Of a stretch of 64,000 bases of DNA, positions 11,641 to 23,760 are shown piece after piece (position 1 is the first letter of the stretch; each line of letters starts with the position of its first letter). Under the pieces are notes generated by a model that had not been told where the DNA came from, did not search any database, and saw only the letters and a program-made list of their open reading frames with translations. Both the position numbers and the translations under genes were made by a program. The DNA is from Lithospermum erythrorhizon (lineage: Eukaryota > Streptophyta > Magnoliopsida > Boraginales > Boraginaceae): positions 1 to 64,000 of the forward strand of contig JADFUC010002325.1 of assembly GCA_019722365.1 (NCBI GenBank), in the 5' to 3' direction.

Positions 11641-13617
11641 TGGTTTATAGCAAGCGTTCAGCGTCTGGGAAGGTTGGCGTGGGCGATCTTAGAGATATTA
11701 CGCTTTGGGTATTGTAGGCAATTCCAATTCTGGCGCCTACTTGATATATTAGAAAATAAAGGTTCCACACGCCTTGGCCAGTGTTTGTTTTTGCTTTGAT
11801 AAAGCGCTAGGATTGTATCCGTTAAGTTGAACGTTCTCTCGATCTGAACACCCAGCGTCAACATTTAGAAAACTTTGCGTTTTTCCGTTGGTATTAGTTT
11901 GACCCCTATTTTTAGCTTTTAGGGAGGCGATGCCTGTGAGGGTTGAGGAATGTTTGAATGCTTCCCTCTTTCCACATTTGGCAATTGCGATTGGACAATA
12001 AATGCCTCATCGTCACTTTATAAACTTTGTTGAAGCCTAACACCAACATGACTTGATTGGTTTAATTAATAAAACCACCGAGACCTTATGATTTAATTAT
12101 ATTTTTTATCAGATATTATCTGATGCAATTAAATATATTTAAAATCGAGAAATTTAAAATTAAAAGCCAAAGTAGTCTTTTAGGAATGGAGATGTATATT
12201 TTAATACTAAATATAACGTGCATCGATAAATGTATAAATATTTAAATTATCAAAGTTCTTTAAGAGAAATGTTAAAATGGAGCTCGAAATGGAATCGTTT
12301 TAAGTACTTGCAATTTTTTCCGTCAAATTAACTCTAGTATATGCATAAAATCAAGTCGACTTGAACATCAATTTCATGATGGATCTCAATCCATGTTTTA
12401 ATCGAACCCAAATCTAATTATAATATCTTCCAGGTCATTATTCATTTAACTTAGTTTTATCCGATCGATAGATAGTATATATGCGTATATATATACGTGG
12501 ATAGGTTAAGGTTCGATCAGGTCGAATATTACATTTGACATAGTTCTATTGACTACGATTGATAATGTATGAGCCGAGGCCAAATGTTGAAATTGGTATT
12601 AGTTGAACCGTGGGAACTATTTAGAGCGTATTTGACAGATTAGATTGGTCTTGATCAAACAATATTACAGTGATCCCCCACATTATGTTAATTAATACCC
12701 GATTGCAATTACGTATATAAACCATCCTCCCTCTTCTTCACAAATAAACCCTTAGGTATTGAATTAGATATTTAAATTGTTTTGATTGATTGGGATTTGA
12801 ATTAGGTCAAATCAATTATTATTTTGTTTAATTAGGTATTGAATTGATATTTAAAATTATTGTTTGATCTAGGATTTTAATTATTATTTCAATTGGTTAA
12901 ATTGGTTTGATTCTTCATTTGGTTCAATTATTTAATTTAGATTTTGTTCTGTTATTTTAATTAGGATTTGAACTTCAAATAAAAATTAGTTTATTGATGT
13001 TTTTAAGTATGTAATATTATTTTCAAAGATAAAGATAGAAAAATAGGCAATTATATGATTCAGGCAGAACTATTTTCGGTGCGCAAAGATTCGGACGAAC
13101 TCATATGTTTTAAAACCCTTGAACTCGAACTTCGAACTCGGGCAATTAAGGTTCGTGAATTGAACCTTAGGTTTGGTATGCTTAGGCAATCTGAATCTCT
13201 ATAGTTTGGTATGGTTCGGTCCGTTTACGAGCCTAGTGAACTCGGAAACATAAAAGAGAGCTTCTGATTGCCTAGCAAGTATGGGCAGTTAGAAGTTATT
13301 TTACACAAAATATTATAATTAATCCGCCATCAACAATGGAAAAACTAACTTTCATTTAAATAGGTTTATGTATTTGGCCTCCCTTAATATTTGTCCAAGA
13401 CCCCGTCACTTTTATAAGATTATGTATTATCATATTATGCATTTACACATGTGGTGGACAACTTTGCTTCATACATTTTAAAATAGTAGCTGAAAATTAA
13501 TAAAGACAATACAGAGGCTGATGCGGGTGATCTTGATTCCATTGTTTATTGCTGAGTTATTAGGTGGATAACATCTAGCTCAAGGCGTAGCTCCATTAAA
13601 AATTAGAGTCTTTAAAT
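11640..13617. other. No recognisable gene
   Basis: AT-rich sequence with imperfect repeats. At 12750-12970 motifs such as 'attaggtattgaattgatatttaaa' recur two or three times as a degenerate direct repeat. A slightly GC-richer piece at 11640-12000 shows no coding match. Confidence 0.4.
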
Positions 13618-14300
13618 TGTAATGACCCGTTTCGAATTGGTAACGCTGAGTTAGGCTGTATTTTCTGCATCTCGAAGTCTTCGTCGATGGATGGCCACAA
13701 AACGATTCGTAATAATAATAATATACTTGATCCATTGGGGTGAACTAGTAATACCGCTTCAAGCCATGTCAAACATATAATCATACCTCGAAACTGAATA
13801 ATACAACCAAAATACTAGCCAAATAATTGCATCTCACTTAAGTCTCTAAGACAACATTTATATCAACCTCAAACATATATATACATAATTTGATCGAAAT
13901 ACTAACACCTCCAGGCAAAATGCCTACAAAAGATGAGGATCAAAAAAGAAGAAATGAGGATATCTAGCCACAGGCGTACTGGGATGATGATAACTCCTCG
14001 CCACAAAGGTGATGCCACCTGACGTCTCCTTTAACTACAAAATTAAGGATCCCCCAAATAAGGGGTGAGGCTGAAAGCTCAATGGATATCATGCTGCGAA
14101 ACCCTTAACTAATCCATATATGCACATGTAAATATATAGTCTCAATAATATATAATAGAATCCATCTCAAATAATCAATAATATAACAACATAATCATAT
14201 CAAATAATCCAATGAATGACTATCATACACACGGTCAGCGCTACTAGAGATTTTGGCTAATCGGCAGCAGCGTCAAATGTCGTATTAGATTAACGCAGGC
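13618..14300 (+). mobile_element. LTR-like start with TGTAATGACCCG terminus
   Basis: Starts with TGTAATGACCCG at 13618, as the family B copy at 21436 starts with TGTAACGACCCG. TG followed by a 'TAACGACCCG' string is a frequent 5' terminus of plant Ty3/gypsy LTRs. The following text ('gatgccacctgacgtctc', 'ggggtgaggctgaaagctcaatgg' at about 14063-14087) resembles LTRs of chromovirus-type elements as I remember them. There is no ORF. The right boundary is lost in the satellite that follows. Confidence 0.45.
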
Positions 14301-14469
14301 GTTTCTATGGCAATCAAAATGCAACATAGCGGGCGTCGAACAAATCGAAAGCGTCGCGGAAATGTCATACAAAACAAGTATACGATTTGTAGCGTTGCAA
14401 CCCAAATCACCATCAGTAGGAATAACCCGGGTAGGGTGACCCCTAATAAACCGTCCCAGGTCAAATTAA

Positions 14470-15380
14470 CAATTAGAAAATATTACTAATATTAAGATAA
14501 TTAAATTATTCCATCATTAGGAAAAGTAATTATATATAATGGCACTTAATTAGAAAATGTCTTCCAAAGGTATAATATAGCTAGATTTTTGAAGTATGTG
14601 GCTAACGTGTCATTAATAAATATTAAATAAATTATTAAAATTGATATAATAATAATGTATGCGTAGTCTAATTTTATATTAATTAATTAAATTTTAAAAT
14701 ATAATGTATTAACTTAGCCTTAAAAGCGTCACACAATTAATATTGAATAAATAATTAAATCGATCATAATAAATATGACTCGTAATAGCGTCCTGCCTTA
14801 ATATTAAATAATTAATTTATAAAATATAATAATATTAATAACATTAAACGTCATATGTATAAAATAAATAATTAAATTGTTATAATAATAATATGGGCCT
14901 TATGTATAACGTCTATGTAGCTTATATTAATTAATTAATTTATAAAATAATATTAATATTATCCGGCGCCATAAGCGTCTGGAATGATATGATAAATAAT
15001 TTATTCGATGTATTGATATTATGGGCGCCATAATAACGTCACCCAGCAATATTGTTGTTAATTTATAAAATATAATAATATTAACCAGCATTGTAAGCGT
15101 CACACTAATATTATAAAATAAATAATTAAATTATTATAATAATAATATGGGCATTATCGTCTAATAATATTAATTAATTGTTTATAAATAAATAATATAG
15201 ATACATAACGTCTTCAATAATATAAAATAAATAATTAAACCGATATAATAATAATAAACACTTGCTTAAATGTAGTATTTTGATTAACAATTAATTAATT
15301 TATAAAAATAATAATATTTACTAAAGATAAAAGCGTCACATCTTAGCCAAATAATTAAATTTATTAAATAACAAGAATAA
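14470..15380. repeat. Satellite block 1, about 120-bp unit of two half-units
   Basis: Tandem AT-rich repeat. One half-unit has 'gcgtcacac' followed by 'ttaatattaaataaataattaaat.gatataataataat'. The other has 'ataacgtc' followed by 'ttaatattaattaattaatttataaaatataataatatta'. 'gcgtc/acgtc' landmarks of one half fall near 14722, 14848, 14974 and 15096; those of the other near 14785, 14906, 15031 and 15152. Half-units therefore alternate every 60 bp or so and the full unit is about 121-126 bp. Copies differ by many small indels. Confidence 0.8.
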
Positions 15381-16030
15381 GCGAGAACACCATATAAATG
15401 CATGTAATAAAAAATTAAATAATAGATTTCATAATAAAGAATATAATAAATATAAAACAAAATATCAATTTTAGTAATATTTAAATATTGTATATATATA
15501 TGAAACAAATGAATAAAAAATAAACATTATTTAAACATTGAATATGCACATTCATAATAAAGAATATTCAATTAATATTTGATTAAATATAAACAACTAT
15601 TTAAACACTTATTTTTATTACTAGAACCAAATAATAAACAAGTTAATATATAAATAAAACAAGTTAAGAAAAAATATAATACTTCTCGAATCAAAATTGA
15701 ATTTATACAAAAAAAAAGACAAGTTAAATATAACATTATGGCAAAACTTCCTTCTGGAAATCGTCATTAACTAATAAACTAAATCTACTGAAAATGAAAG
15801 AAACTTGAAAATTGACATAAAAGAGCGTTTAGAGATGAAGAAAATGGATTTGTTATATTGTATATTTGTATGGAGGAGATGGATAGATATTATGATTTTT
15901 GAATTTTTGAATTTCCAACTTATCATAAACGTCGCCAAACCACTTATCGCCTTTTCCCGACTTGTCTAAATTTTTGTCCCAATAAACCAATGTAGATATA
16001 TACAAAAATTGCCAGTATTTCACGAAAAAT
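15380..16030. other. AT-rich, no gene
   Basis: A-rich and TAAATA-rich sequence continuing from the satellite, with short direct repeats such as 'cattcataataaagaata' near 15430 and 15550. No coding signal. Confidence 0.4.
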
Positions 16031-16340
16031 AATTATAACGTCTGAAATGTCGTACAATATCTTTATATATTAATAAATTAAATCCTGCGTCATAGAAGCG
16101 ACTGAGGAGAAAAAATTAAATCATAAATACTTTGTTATTATAATTAATTATAACGTTGCCAAAATGTCATATGATATCTTTATATTAAGCCCGTTTAATC
16201 TTAGGCGTCGCCAAAAAGCGACTTAGACAAAAATGAAATACTTAAGTAACGATTTTAATACAATTATTATCAAGCGTCACAAATATGATATCATATCTTT
16301 AGTAAATAATTAAATGCATTAGAGCGTCTACAAACTGACA
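16030..16340. repeat. Second tandem repeat, about 118-bp spacing
   Basis: Three units share 'aacgt..g.aaatgtc.ta..atatctttata'. They start near 16038, 16152 and 16273, giving spacings of 114 and 121 bp. Between them 'gcgtc' precedes 'aagcgac' twice (about 16087 and 16206). The unit length and the ACGTC/GCGTC landmarks resemble the neighbouring satellite, but the core sequence is different. Confidence 0.55.
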
Positions 16341-16979
16341 TGAATACAATTCTTTCAAATACAATACTAGAAGCCAGATGAAACTCCTACGTGTGATAAA
16401 CTCACTTTTTAATATTCCTCAGATTGCTAATACATATATCAAATAACTCATTTATAAAATAAATGTTAAATAAGTACTTAGCCATTATATTATTGAATAA
16501 ACACTAATAGTTATAAACATTCTCATAAATACGTCATCGTCATCATTAAGTAATCACTTTTTACCTCATTATCTTGTTTGTAAAATAATAGCGGGACTTG
16601 GTAAATAAAACAGTCATATTTTACAAGACATCACAAAGAATATTATCTAACTCTGTTATTTGGTTGAGCAGTTCTTTCTCAGAAAGAACTCGGCATGCAT
16701 CTTCTTGAATATTAATTCGAATCAATTGGAAGCTCACTTTGCAAATGTTTTGGTACAACCACCCATTCAAGATGTTCTTGTATCTATCCAAGCCAACGTA
16801 GTCGATGCTGGGAACACTTGTGCTGTGAAGCGAGGATAAAAATGTCGATTGTAAACGCGCTTTTGTTTGATTCAGTCTTTAAGTGCGCTTGCGTCCACCT
16901 CAATTGTCAGACCAATGACATGGGCCAGACAAACTGCCGTTGAGCCGTTATATCTCAATATGTTCTTGAAGAACTCCGT

Positions 16980-17192
16980 AGTAAATCAACGTACTCGGCT
17001 ATCTGATCCAAGTATTTTACCATTATTTTTGACCATTGCCCTGCTTGTTTCGTGTGTCGGAAGTAGTATCATTTGGCTGTAGTACCCTTTCAGCATTGTG
17101 GTTTCCGCCTTGGACTGAGCGAGGTAAATGAGTGTTCGTTGGTGGCATTCTCGTAATATGTTGCACCTAGAAAATATATATCGTTGCATCAA
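16980..17192 (-). pseudogene. Possible Ty3/gypsy integrase remnant
   Basis: The minus-strand frame contains AQSKAETTMLKGYYSQMILLP. This resembles the end of the integrase zinc-binding domain of gypsy elements ('C..C...K.e.....GlLqpLpiP'). The frame stops at 16986, and further broken frames continue leftward to about 16700 without a clear DDE core. The zinc-binding cysteines are not preserved. It would fit the gypsy-type LTR start at 13618 only if that element were rearranged. Family call tentative. Confidence 0.35.
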
Positions 17193-17199
17193 TTAGTTG

Positions 17200-18215
17200 T
17201 AATAATTTAACCACAACGGAAATGTAATATAAATGTAATTTTATTAGTTAAAAGCTGTTATTAAAACTAGTAACATAATTGCAGTGTTGTATAAAATTAT
17301 GTTTGATCCCTTTGATGGGGACTCATTTAAGGATAAGTGTCATAAATCATATCATGATACTCCCTCTGAGAAAATTATTGAATTACAGTGAGAATTATTA
17401 GTATTTATACATTAATGAAATAAAGTAGTTATCAATAGTTCATTATTGTGGAATGACTTACCTTTAAGTATGAGTGTCACTTCAGTATTGCACAAAAGAT
17501 ATCGTGTCGTAGTTTCACTCTTTATCATTCATCAAAATCTTTGACATGGTGGTAGGCCGACACAGGTGACGGTACAATGACAATCGTCAGTATTACACCT
17601 CTTCTCCTCCCGAGTGTCGTATCTTTTGGGTATGAATGCAACGCTTTTCGTCAGTACAGTGACAAATGATGACACTTTCCACGCTGTAGTAAATAGGCCT
17701 GCATAACAGACCTTGATATAAGCAACCCAGACCGTATGCTTTGTTCTTCAAGCGGTATTATTCAAACATATATTTATTATACGCTAACAAATTAAAAATG
17801 CATGTAATATGTAAATTAATACAATACCATGACCTCAGAACATCCACGGTAGTATGCAGGGACCGCCCGTCGAAGAAGCCTGTCTGGCCAGGTGAGCGGG
17901 TAAATGCTCCGTTCGTGAACATCGCGGTGAAATATGCTTTGCCAAAGTTTCAACGTCTTAAACTTTGATATCTACAATTGATACGTAGGGTGGAAGGCGA
18001 AATGTCTCTAAAGTGGCATAACTTCTGGCGGGTTTTGAAACGGTTTTGGTAGAAGGTGCCAGCGAGAATCAATTTCGAACAAGTATATGCTTTATTGACT
18101 CTTAAGCCTGTGAACTGCGTTGCTGATACTGCAAGTTAAGGGCATATCATCCAGGCGTCTTTAATTTTTATGACTACGGACGACTTGTTAGATGTTTTGT
18201 AGTTGCTTTTGGTTT
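17200..18215. other. No recognisable gene
   Basis: Mixed-composition sequence; a slightly GC-richer part lies at 17550-18060. The small plus-strand frame at 17741-17968 has no recognisable domain. It lies between two satellite blocks and is probably decayed transposon DNA. Confidence 0.4.
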
Positions 18216-18450
18216 GGCTAATAATAATCTTTAATTTGCAAAATATAATAATATCCGACACTTCATTAATGATAATAATTAATAATAATATAATATGCAT
18301 TATGCTTAATGTGTGAATTAATTTATAAAATATATAATAATATAGCAGCGCCAAAATGTCACCGCGATTTAATAATTAATGACAATTAAATCGATATAAT
18401 AATAATATCAACGTCTTGTTGGTAATATAAATTTATTCAATGTCTTCGAT
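18215..18450. repeat. Satellite fragment, same ~120-bp family
   Basis: About two degraded units with 'taattaataataatataat', 'aatttataaaatatataataatatagcagcgccaaa' and 'atcgatataataataatatcaacgtc'. These match blocks at 14470-15380 and 19170-20510. It is separated from the large block by about 700 bp of unrelated sequence. Confidence 0.7.
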
Positions 18451-19170
18451 TGTTAGTTAATTAAATTCCAATTTAACAATTTATTACCGTTAGCAGGTAA
18501 ATCATGCGGCTCAATTAAATATTCACATTATTAGTTTATTATCAAATTATAAACTTTCGCGTACAAAATTGGACCTGCATTGAATTAAATTTGACACAGA
18601 AGCAGGATCTTAATAAATGATTATTTCCTCCAAATAACATTTGGAAAGATAATTAAAGAGTTGGATAATTATATCTTTTAAATAAATATAAAGATAACAC
18701 TTTATCGAACAAAATCATATAATTATTCTGCATTAAATTGGAAGGAATAATTATGAGGTTAACCGAGACCGATGGTCGAAGTCGAGTTGAGACCCAGTGA
18801 AGTCGGTTCAGCGGCCCAATCCAGGCCCGGCTGCTGTTTATAAATAGAGCCCAATATCATTCGTTTTAGGGATGGAATTCGTGCAAAAGAAGAAAAAAGT
18901 AGAGAAAGCTCCTGGTAGAACTCTGACGTTAGGTTGAACATTCAAGACATGAGGCCTTTGAATGCTTTCGACATTCAAATATTCAAACATTGAATCTTGA
19001 ATCTTGAACATCGAGCATTAAGCGTTGGGGTTCGAGTCAGGCTATTCGAGCTTGCTGAATTGGAGTGTCTGACATCAAGGTATTCGAGTTCTGAAGTGTT
19101 ATGTCCGAGCTCGAGAGCAGTACCCAGGCCATGACTTGGCTATGGTAAATGGAAATGAAAATAATAATTA
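18450..19170. other. Interruption of the satellite, no gene
   Basis: Non-satellite sequence. At 18950-19020 it has a short T/C-rich repeat of 'cattcaaacattgaatcttgaa' type, and at 18740-18860 a GC-richer piece. The minus-strand frame 18941-18759 is not recognisable. It is likely an insertion into the satellite. Confidence 0.4.
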
Positions 19171-20510
19171 TCAATAACATTTCACAGCAACGTCACTTGT
19201 CTTGGACTTTAAGAATTTACAGCCGTTACAACGTCATACATTCAAATATTTAATTTATAAAATATAATAATATCAGCCATAAAACTTCATACTATTAATA
19301 TTAAATAATAATTAAATAATAATGTAGCGCCATAATAACGTCTTATGCTTGTATTAAATATTTAATTTATAAAATATAATATCGACAAAACCATAAAAGC
19401 GTCATCTTATTAATATTAAATAAATAATTAATAATAATGTCGATACCGTAATAACGTCGCTTAATAATTGTTAATTTGCCAAATATAATAATAATAGCAT
19501 GTCATAAAATGTCACACAATTTAATATTAAATAAATAATTCAATCGATAATAATAATATCAGCGCCATAATAACGTCCTTTGTAGCAATATGAATGTTAA
19601 TTTATAAAATATAATATGTACATACGTAAAAGCGTCCACTATTAATATTAAATAAATAATTAATAATAATAATAATACCAACGCCCATGTAACGTCCACG
19701 CTTAATATTAATGAATTAATTTATAAATATAACTAATATTAACCGTACCATAAAATGTCACCTGATTTAATATTAAATAAATAATTAATTGATATAATAA
19801 TAATATCAACATAATAACGTCATACACTTAATATTAAATATTTAATTTATAAAATATAATAATATCAATAGCGCCCAGCGTACATCTTATTAATATTAAA
19901 TGAATAATTAATAATAATGTCAACGCCATAATAACGTCACATAATATTAATTAATTATTTATAAATATAATAATTTAGCCATGTCATAAAAATCTCCTAC
20001 TTGCAATTAATATTAAATAAATAATTAAATCGATATAATAATAATATAAGCCTTAATATGCTTGTCAGCGCGGCAATAATAAATAATTATTTACAAATAT
20101 AATAATATTCTTATATATAGCGTCACTATGCTAATAATTAATTAATAATAATTTCGCCATAATAACGTAACAATATTAATTAATTAATTTATAAAATATA
20201 ATAATATTAGCCATATCGTAAAAATGTCACACAATTAATATTAAATAAATAATTAAATGGATATAATAATAATATCAACGCCATAATAATTCTTAATATT
20301 AATTAATTAATTTTATAAAATATAATAATAATATTAGCCATATAAAATGTCCACTTGATTAATATTAAATAAATGATTAAAATTGATATAATAATAATAT
20401 GGGCGCCATAATAACGTCACACACTTAATATTAATTAATTAATTTATAAAAATATAATAATATTATCCGAGCCATAAAAACCTACTTTTATTAATATTAA
20501 AATAAATAAT
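19170..20510. repeat. Satellite block 2, about 117-125-bp unit
   Basis: The clearest satellite array in the window. The landmark 'gccataataacgtc' (or a close variant) occurs near 19331, 19447, 19564, 19681, 19808, 19926, 20042, 20157, 20280 and 20403, so the unit is 116-127 bp and about ten to eleven copies are present. Midway between landmarks is the partner half-unit 'cat.aaaa.gtcac'. The remaining sequence is built of TTAATATTAAATAAATAATTAA and AATTTATAAAATATAATAATAT. No copy is identical to another. Confidence 0.85.
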
Positions 20511-21435
20511 TAATATCCTTTGATTAAATTTTAGAATACCCCAAAATTATGACATGAGGTATTTTGTCTTAACTACTAGTAACAAAAATGTCAACGATTA
20601 ATTTTTTAAACAAATATTTTTAATCTGAATATTATGAAGTATTTATATGTGTAAATAAGCAAGCATTAATAAATTGGATTCAAATTAAATTAAACTTAAT
20701 AATATATTAGATTATTGCGATGACTGACATTAAATTAGTTAATGTATGGCGGGTATCGACATTTTTGACATTTTCCTGCTATAAATGAGATATTCCATAA
20801 TCAGTTCCTGATTCAGAACATTCACATTCACTGAAATTTCCTCCCAAAATGCCTCAAGTAATAACCTTGAAACCCTTTAAGCTTGATAGTTTTATAGAAT
20901 GCTTATTGGAACTGTAGTCTCGATTTGCTGTATGTACTTTTTTTTATATATTTTTTTGTATGGTTATTAATATATATATATTATGTCGTTGATGAGGAAT
21001 AGAGATTTTACTGCGTAAATGGCGAGGTTGTTCTAACTATTAGTGAGATTTTAATTGAAAGTTTTAGATGGGGTTTTGATGTGAAGGTTCAAAATAGCAC
21101 AAGTGGGGAATAATGAAAGAACACCTGAAATTATTCTTTACCGGTAATTAATTTGGAATTTGTGCAAGCAAACAACATAGTATAGGAGGAGTTCATGGAT
21201 TTGAAATGTATCATAGATGCAATGAAGATGCGGATAGCGTGCAGCGCTGGGTCTCGATTTGTGGTCTCGATGGCGTTGTTAGAACACAATATACAAATTA
21301 TGATTATGTTTTTGTTTGTTTTATGTTAATGAAAATGAAAGGATACGGAATCTTTGACATATATGTGACGTCTTTGAGATATTAATTTAATTGAGGAATA
21401 TTTCTAACGCATGCCGCCATAGAAGAAAGCATTAA
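20510..21435. other. Non-coding, with a TATA-like box and short leader
   Basis: At 20779 'ctataaatgaga' looks like a TATA box. About 70 bp further on, an ATG at 20850 opens a frame of only 22 codons. The arrangement looks like a promoter plus leader, but no gene follows. It may be part of an LTR or a dead gene start. The rest is AT-rich without signal. Confidence 0.3.
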
Positions 21436-22879
21436 TGTAACGACCCGCCCGAATTGGGCCCCCACAGTTGGACATATGTCAATTACTTTGACGTAAAAAT
21501 GGCCTTTTGGCATCATAAACAAAACAATATAACTCGTCCGTGGTGGGCAACTGATAATTTATGACATGAAAATCATAATATAAATACATCTGATGAATTT
21601 ATATTTCAGTAATAATTATACATGAAACTTCAGAAGATAAAAGTATATTTGTTGGTCTCAGCCACCATAGCATGCCCATAACAGTGCATGACTACTCAAA
21701 TGATGAATAATTTCAGACAGAGCACAGGCATGAAAGCATGCGCCCATAGGGAAAATAGGAAGTGACTAAAAGTACAGGTGAAATAAATATCTGAAGTTAA
21801 CCTACATCCGTCTGAATAATAATAAATTTAGATTCTCTACTATTTAGATATATACCCCAGAGTATTTATTTCATAGGTTACTCGTCACAAAATAAAACTT
21901 CTGTAGCTTTCTAACTAACACGATGTGCTTACTCATCGACAACTTACTCACATTTACCTTAATTACAAGAGGTATTTCTCTGTCTGTTATCTTCTAGTAT
22001 GTTAATTTGATATAGCCACCTCAAACCTTATGATACTTCCAAACATATATAGCAACACTCTCTAAGCCTTTCATTTTATATACAACTCAATCAACATCTT
22101 TAGTTCATAAGAAAGTACTACTCCCATTTCAATCATACTCCTCTATGACATTTCCTCATCAAGACCTTCCAAATATATGCATTTCTTAATATATTTGATA
22201 ATATATCTTTAAATTGAATAACCTAAAATGCAGTTATCTTTAAATTCTCCATTTATCAGGAACTTGGCCCCCTCCATTGTGTCAGTCGTAGTTAGATGAT
22301 GCCTTATATTCCTAACTGTTTGAATCATTTTTCCCATTATATATGAAATATCATCAGCATCGTAATGAATCGGCGTAAACTTGGTTTATAATTTACGCTC
22401 CCTAATGTTCTCTCATTTCGAAGGTATCTCGTCCATTTAGCCACTTAAAATTATATATACTTATAATATCTAACAAAAAGAGCGATAATGCGGTAAGGCT
22501 ACAAGCTGAAAATAAATACATCTGGAGCCAAAATAGTTGCCGACAAGGTTGGCGCTTAAAAATGAAATGCAACATTAGAAAACCTTTGTTGTATGACAAC
22601 AAGATTGTGAATAATAGTCTGTGTAAATATAATAAAATACATGTATAAGGTTATGGATAAAGTCATACAACATAATTCCATGAAGTCTAGGGCCTTAGCA
22701 CATGAATATATATAATGAGGGTTAGATAAGCACCTGATCGCCCCAAATGAAATCACGGAGACTCGACGCCGACTATAAATCCCTGAGTAAATGCTCTATC
22801 TACCGTATATCCCGCTGATGCCTACCATCCCTCTGTCCATTTTCGTCGTCTGCGGGAATGGACACATCAACGTACCTCG

Positions 22880-23345
22880 CGATTATACGCGAGTATAAGG
22901 CCAAAACCGCGCTTACATATAAAGCACTTTTTATACACAAAGTATAAAAGACGCATGCCTCCGTAGTATAAGACCCCACGTCGACAATGCACCCATGACC
23001 AAAAGTGATCAAAGGAATACCCCACCGCTCTTATACATGTATATAAGGCCCGAGCCGCCTGTTATACATTAGTATAGGGCCACATCCCTGACAAAGCGAT
23101 CAAATAGAGTCATACCCATGGCTATACTACCGTGGTATGAGGCCAGAGCATATACCCAGTAGTATAGAGATACATGACAATGCACACAATGACGATCAAA
23201 TGGAGGTACAGCAGCATGCCGTGGTATGGGGCCAAACCGCTTTATGTATGAGGGCCCAATCAAACCGATACCTGTGACAAGCGATCAAATAGAGTCTATT
23301 ACATGGCGTATGCACACGTAGTATGAGGGCCCGACCATGCAGCTA
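22880..23345 (+). repeat. Tandem array, ~90-96-bp unit with TATAC/GTATA palindromes
   Basis: 'gatcaaa' landmarks at 23007, 23098, 23194 and 23283 give spacings of 91, 96 and 89 bp. Each unit also carries one or two hairpin-forming pieces of 'ttatac....gtataa' type followed by 'aggccc' or 'gggcc'. TTATACACAAAGTATAA at 22931-22947 is a perfect inverted repeat with a five-base loop. The same string occurs at 62675-62691. Confidence 0.7.
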
Positions 23346-23529
23346 TGCAGTATAGGGGCCAATAGCGTCACATATCCTGCGAGGAGGAGGTAATCCACTA
23401 GTAATCGGCTCCGAGTGCAAACATCCTAATACTCGAGTCGCTCAAAATCCTTGCTCACCGGAACACCTCTCGATAACCAACTACTTTGCTGACAATAGCA
23501 AAGCATCTGTTATTACATAGCCCCAATGT

Positions 23530-23760
23530 CAAATCAATCACAACACATAAATTACATAAATACAGTGCAAGCCAGGCCACATAAATACCACAAGTACCGA
23601 CAAGGCCACATCATCTGTGAAGTGCAGTAAAATACACCATCTACAAAGTGCCGTCAGGAATACACCAAATACTACAAGTGCAGAGCAGGGTATAAATACC
23701 ACAAGTGCCGTCAGGCCATAATCTGCAGGTATGACAGAGGCCACATAAATACCGTCAGGC
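23530..23760 (+). repeat. Tandem array, ~27-bp unit
   Basis: About seven or eight imperfect units of 'ggccacataaataccacaagtgccgtca' type, starting near 23576, 23604, 23631, 23659, 23690, 23715 and 23740. The array follows the palindrome array in this copy. In the copy at 61835-64000 only a trace is visible (about 62985-63020). Confidence 0.65.

Noticed and set aside
14470..20510. CRISPR-like array
   Set aside because: Period is regular but units have no constant repeat with unique spacers; the whole unit is repeated with diffuse divergence, as in a eukaryotic satellite.
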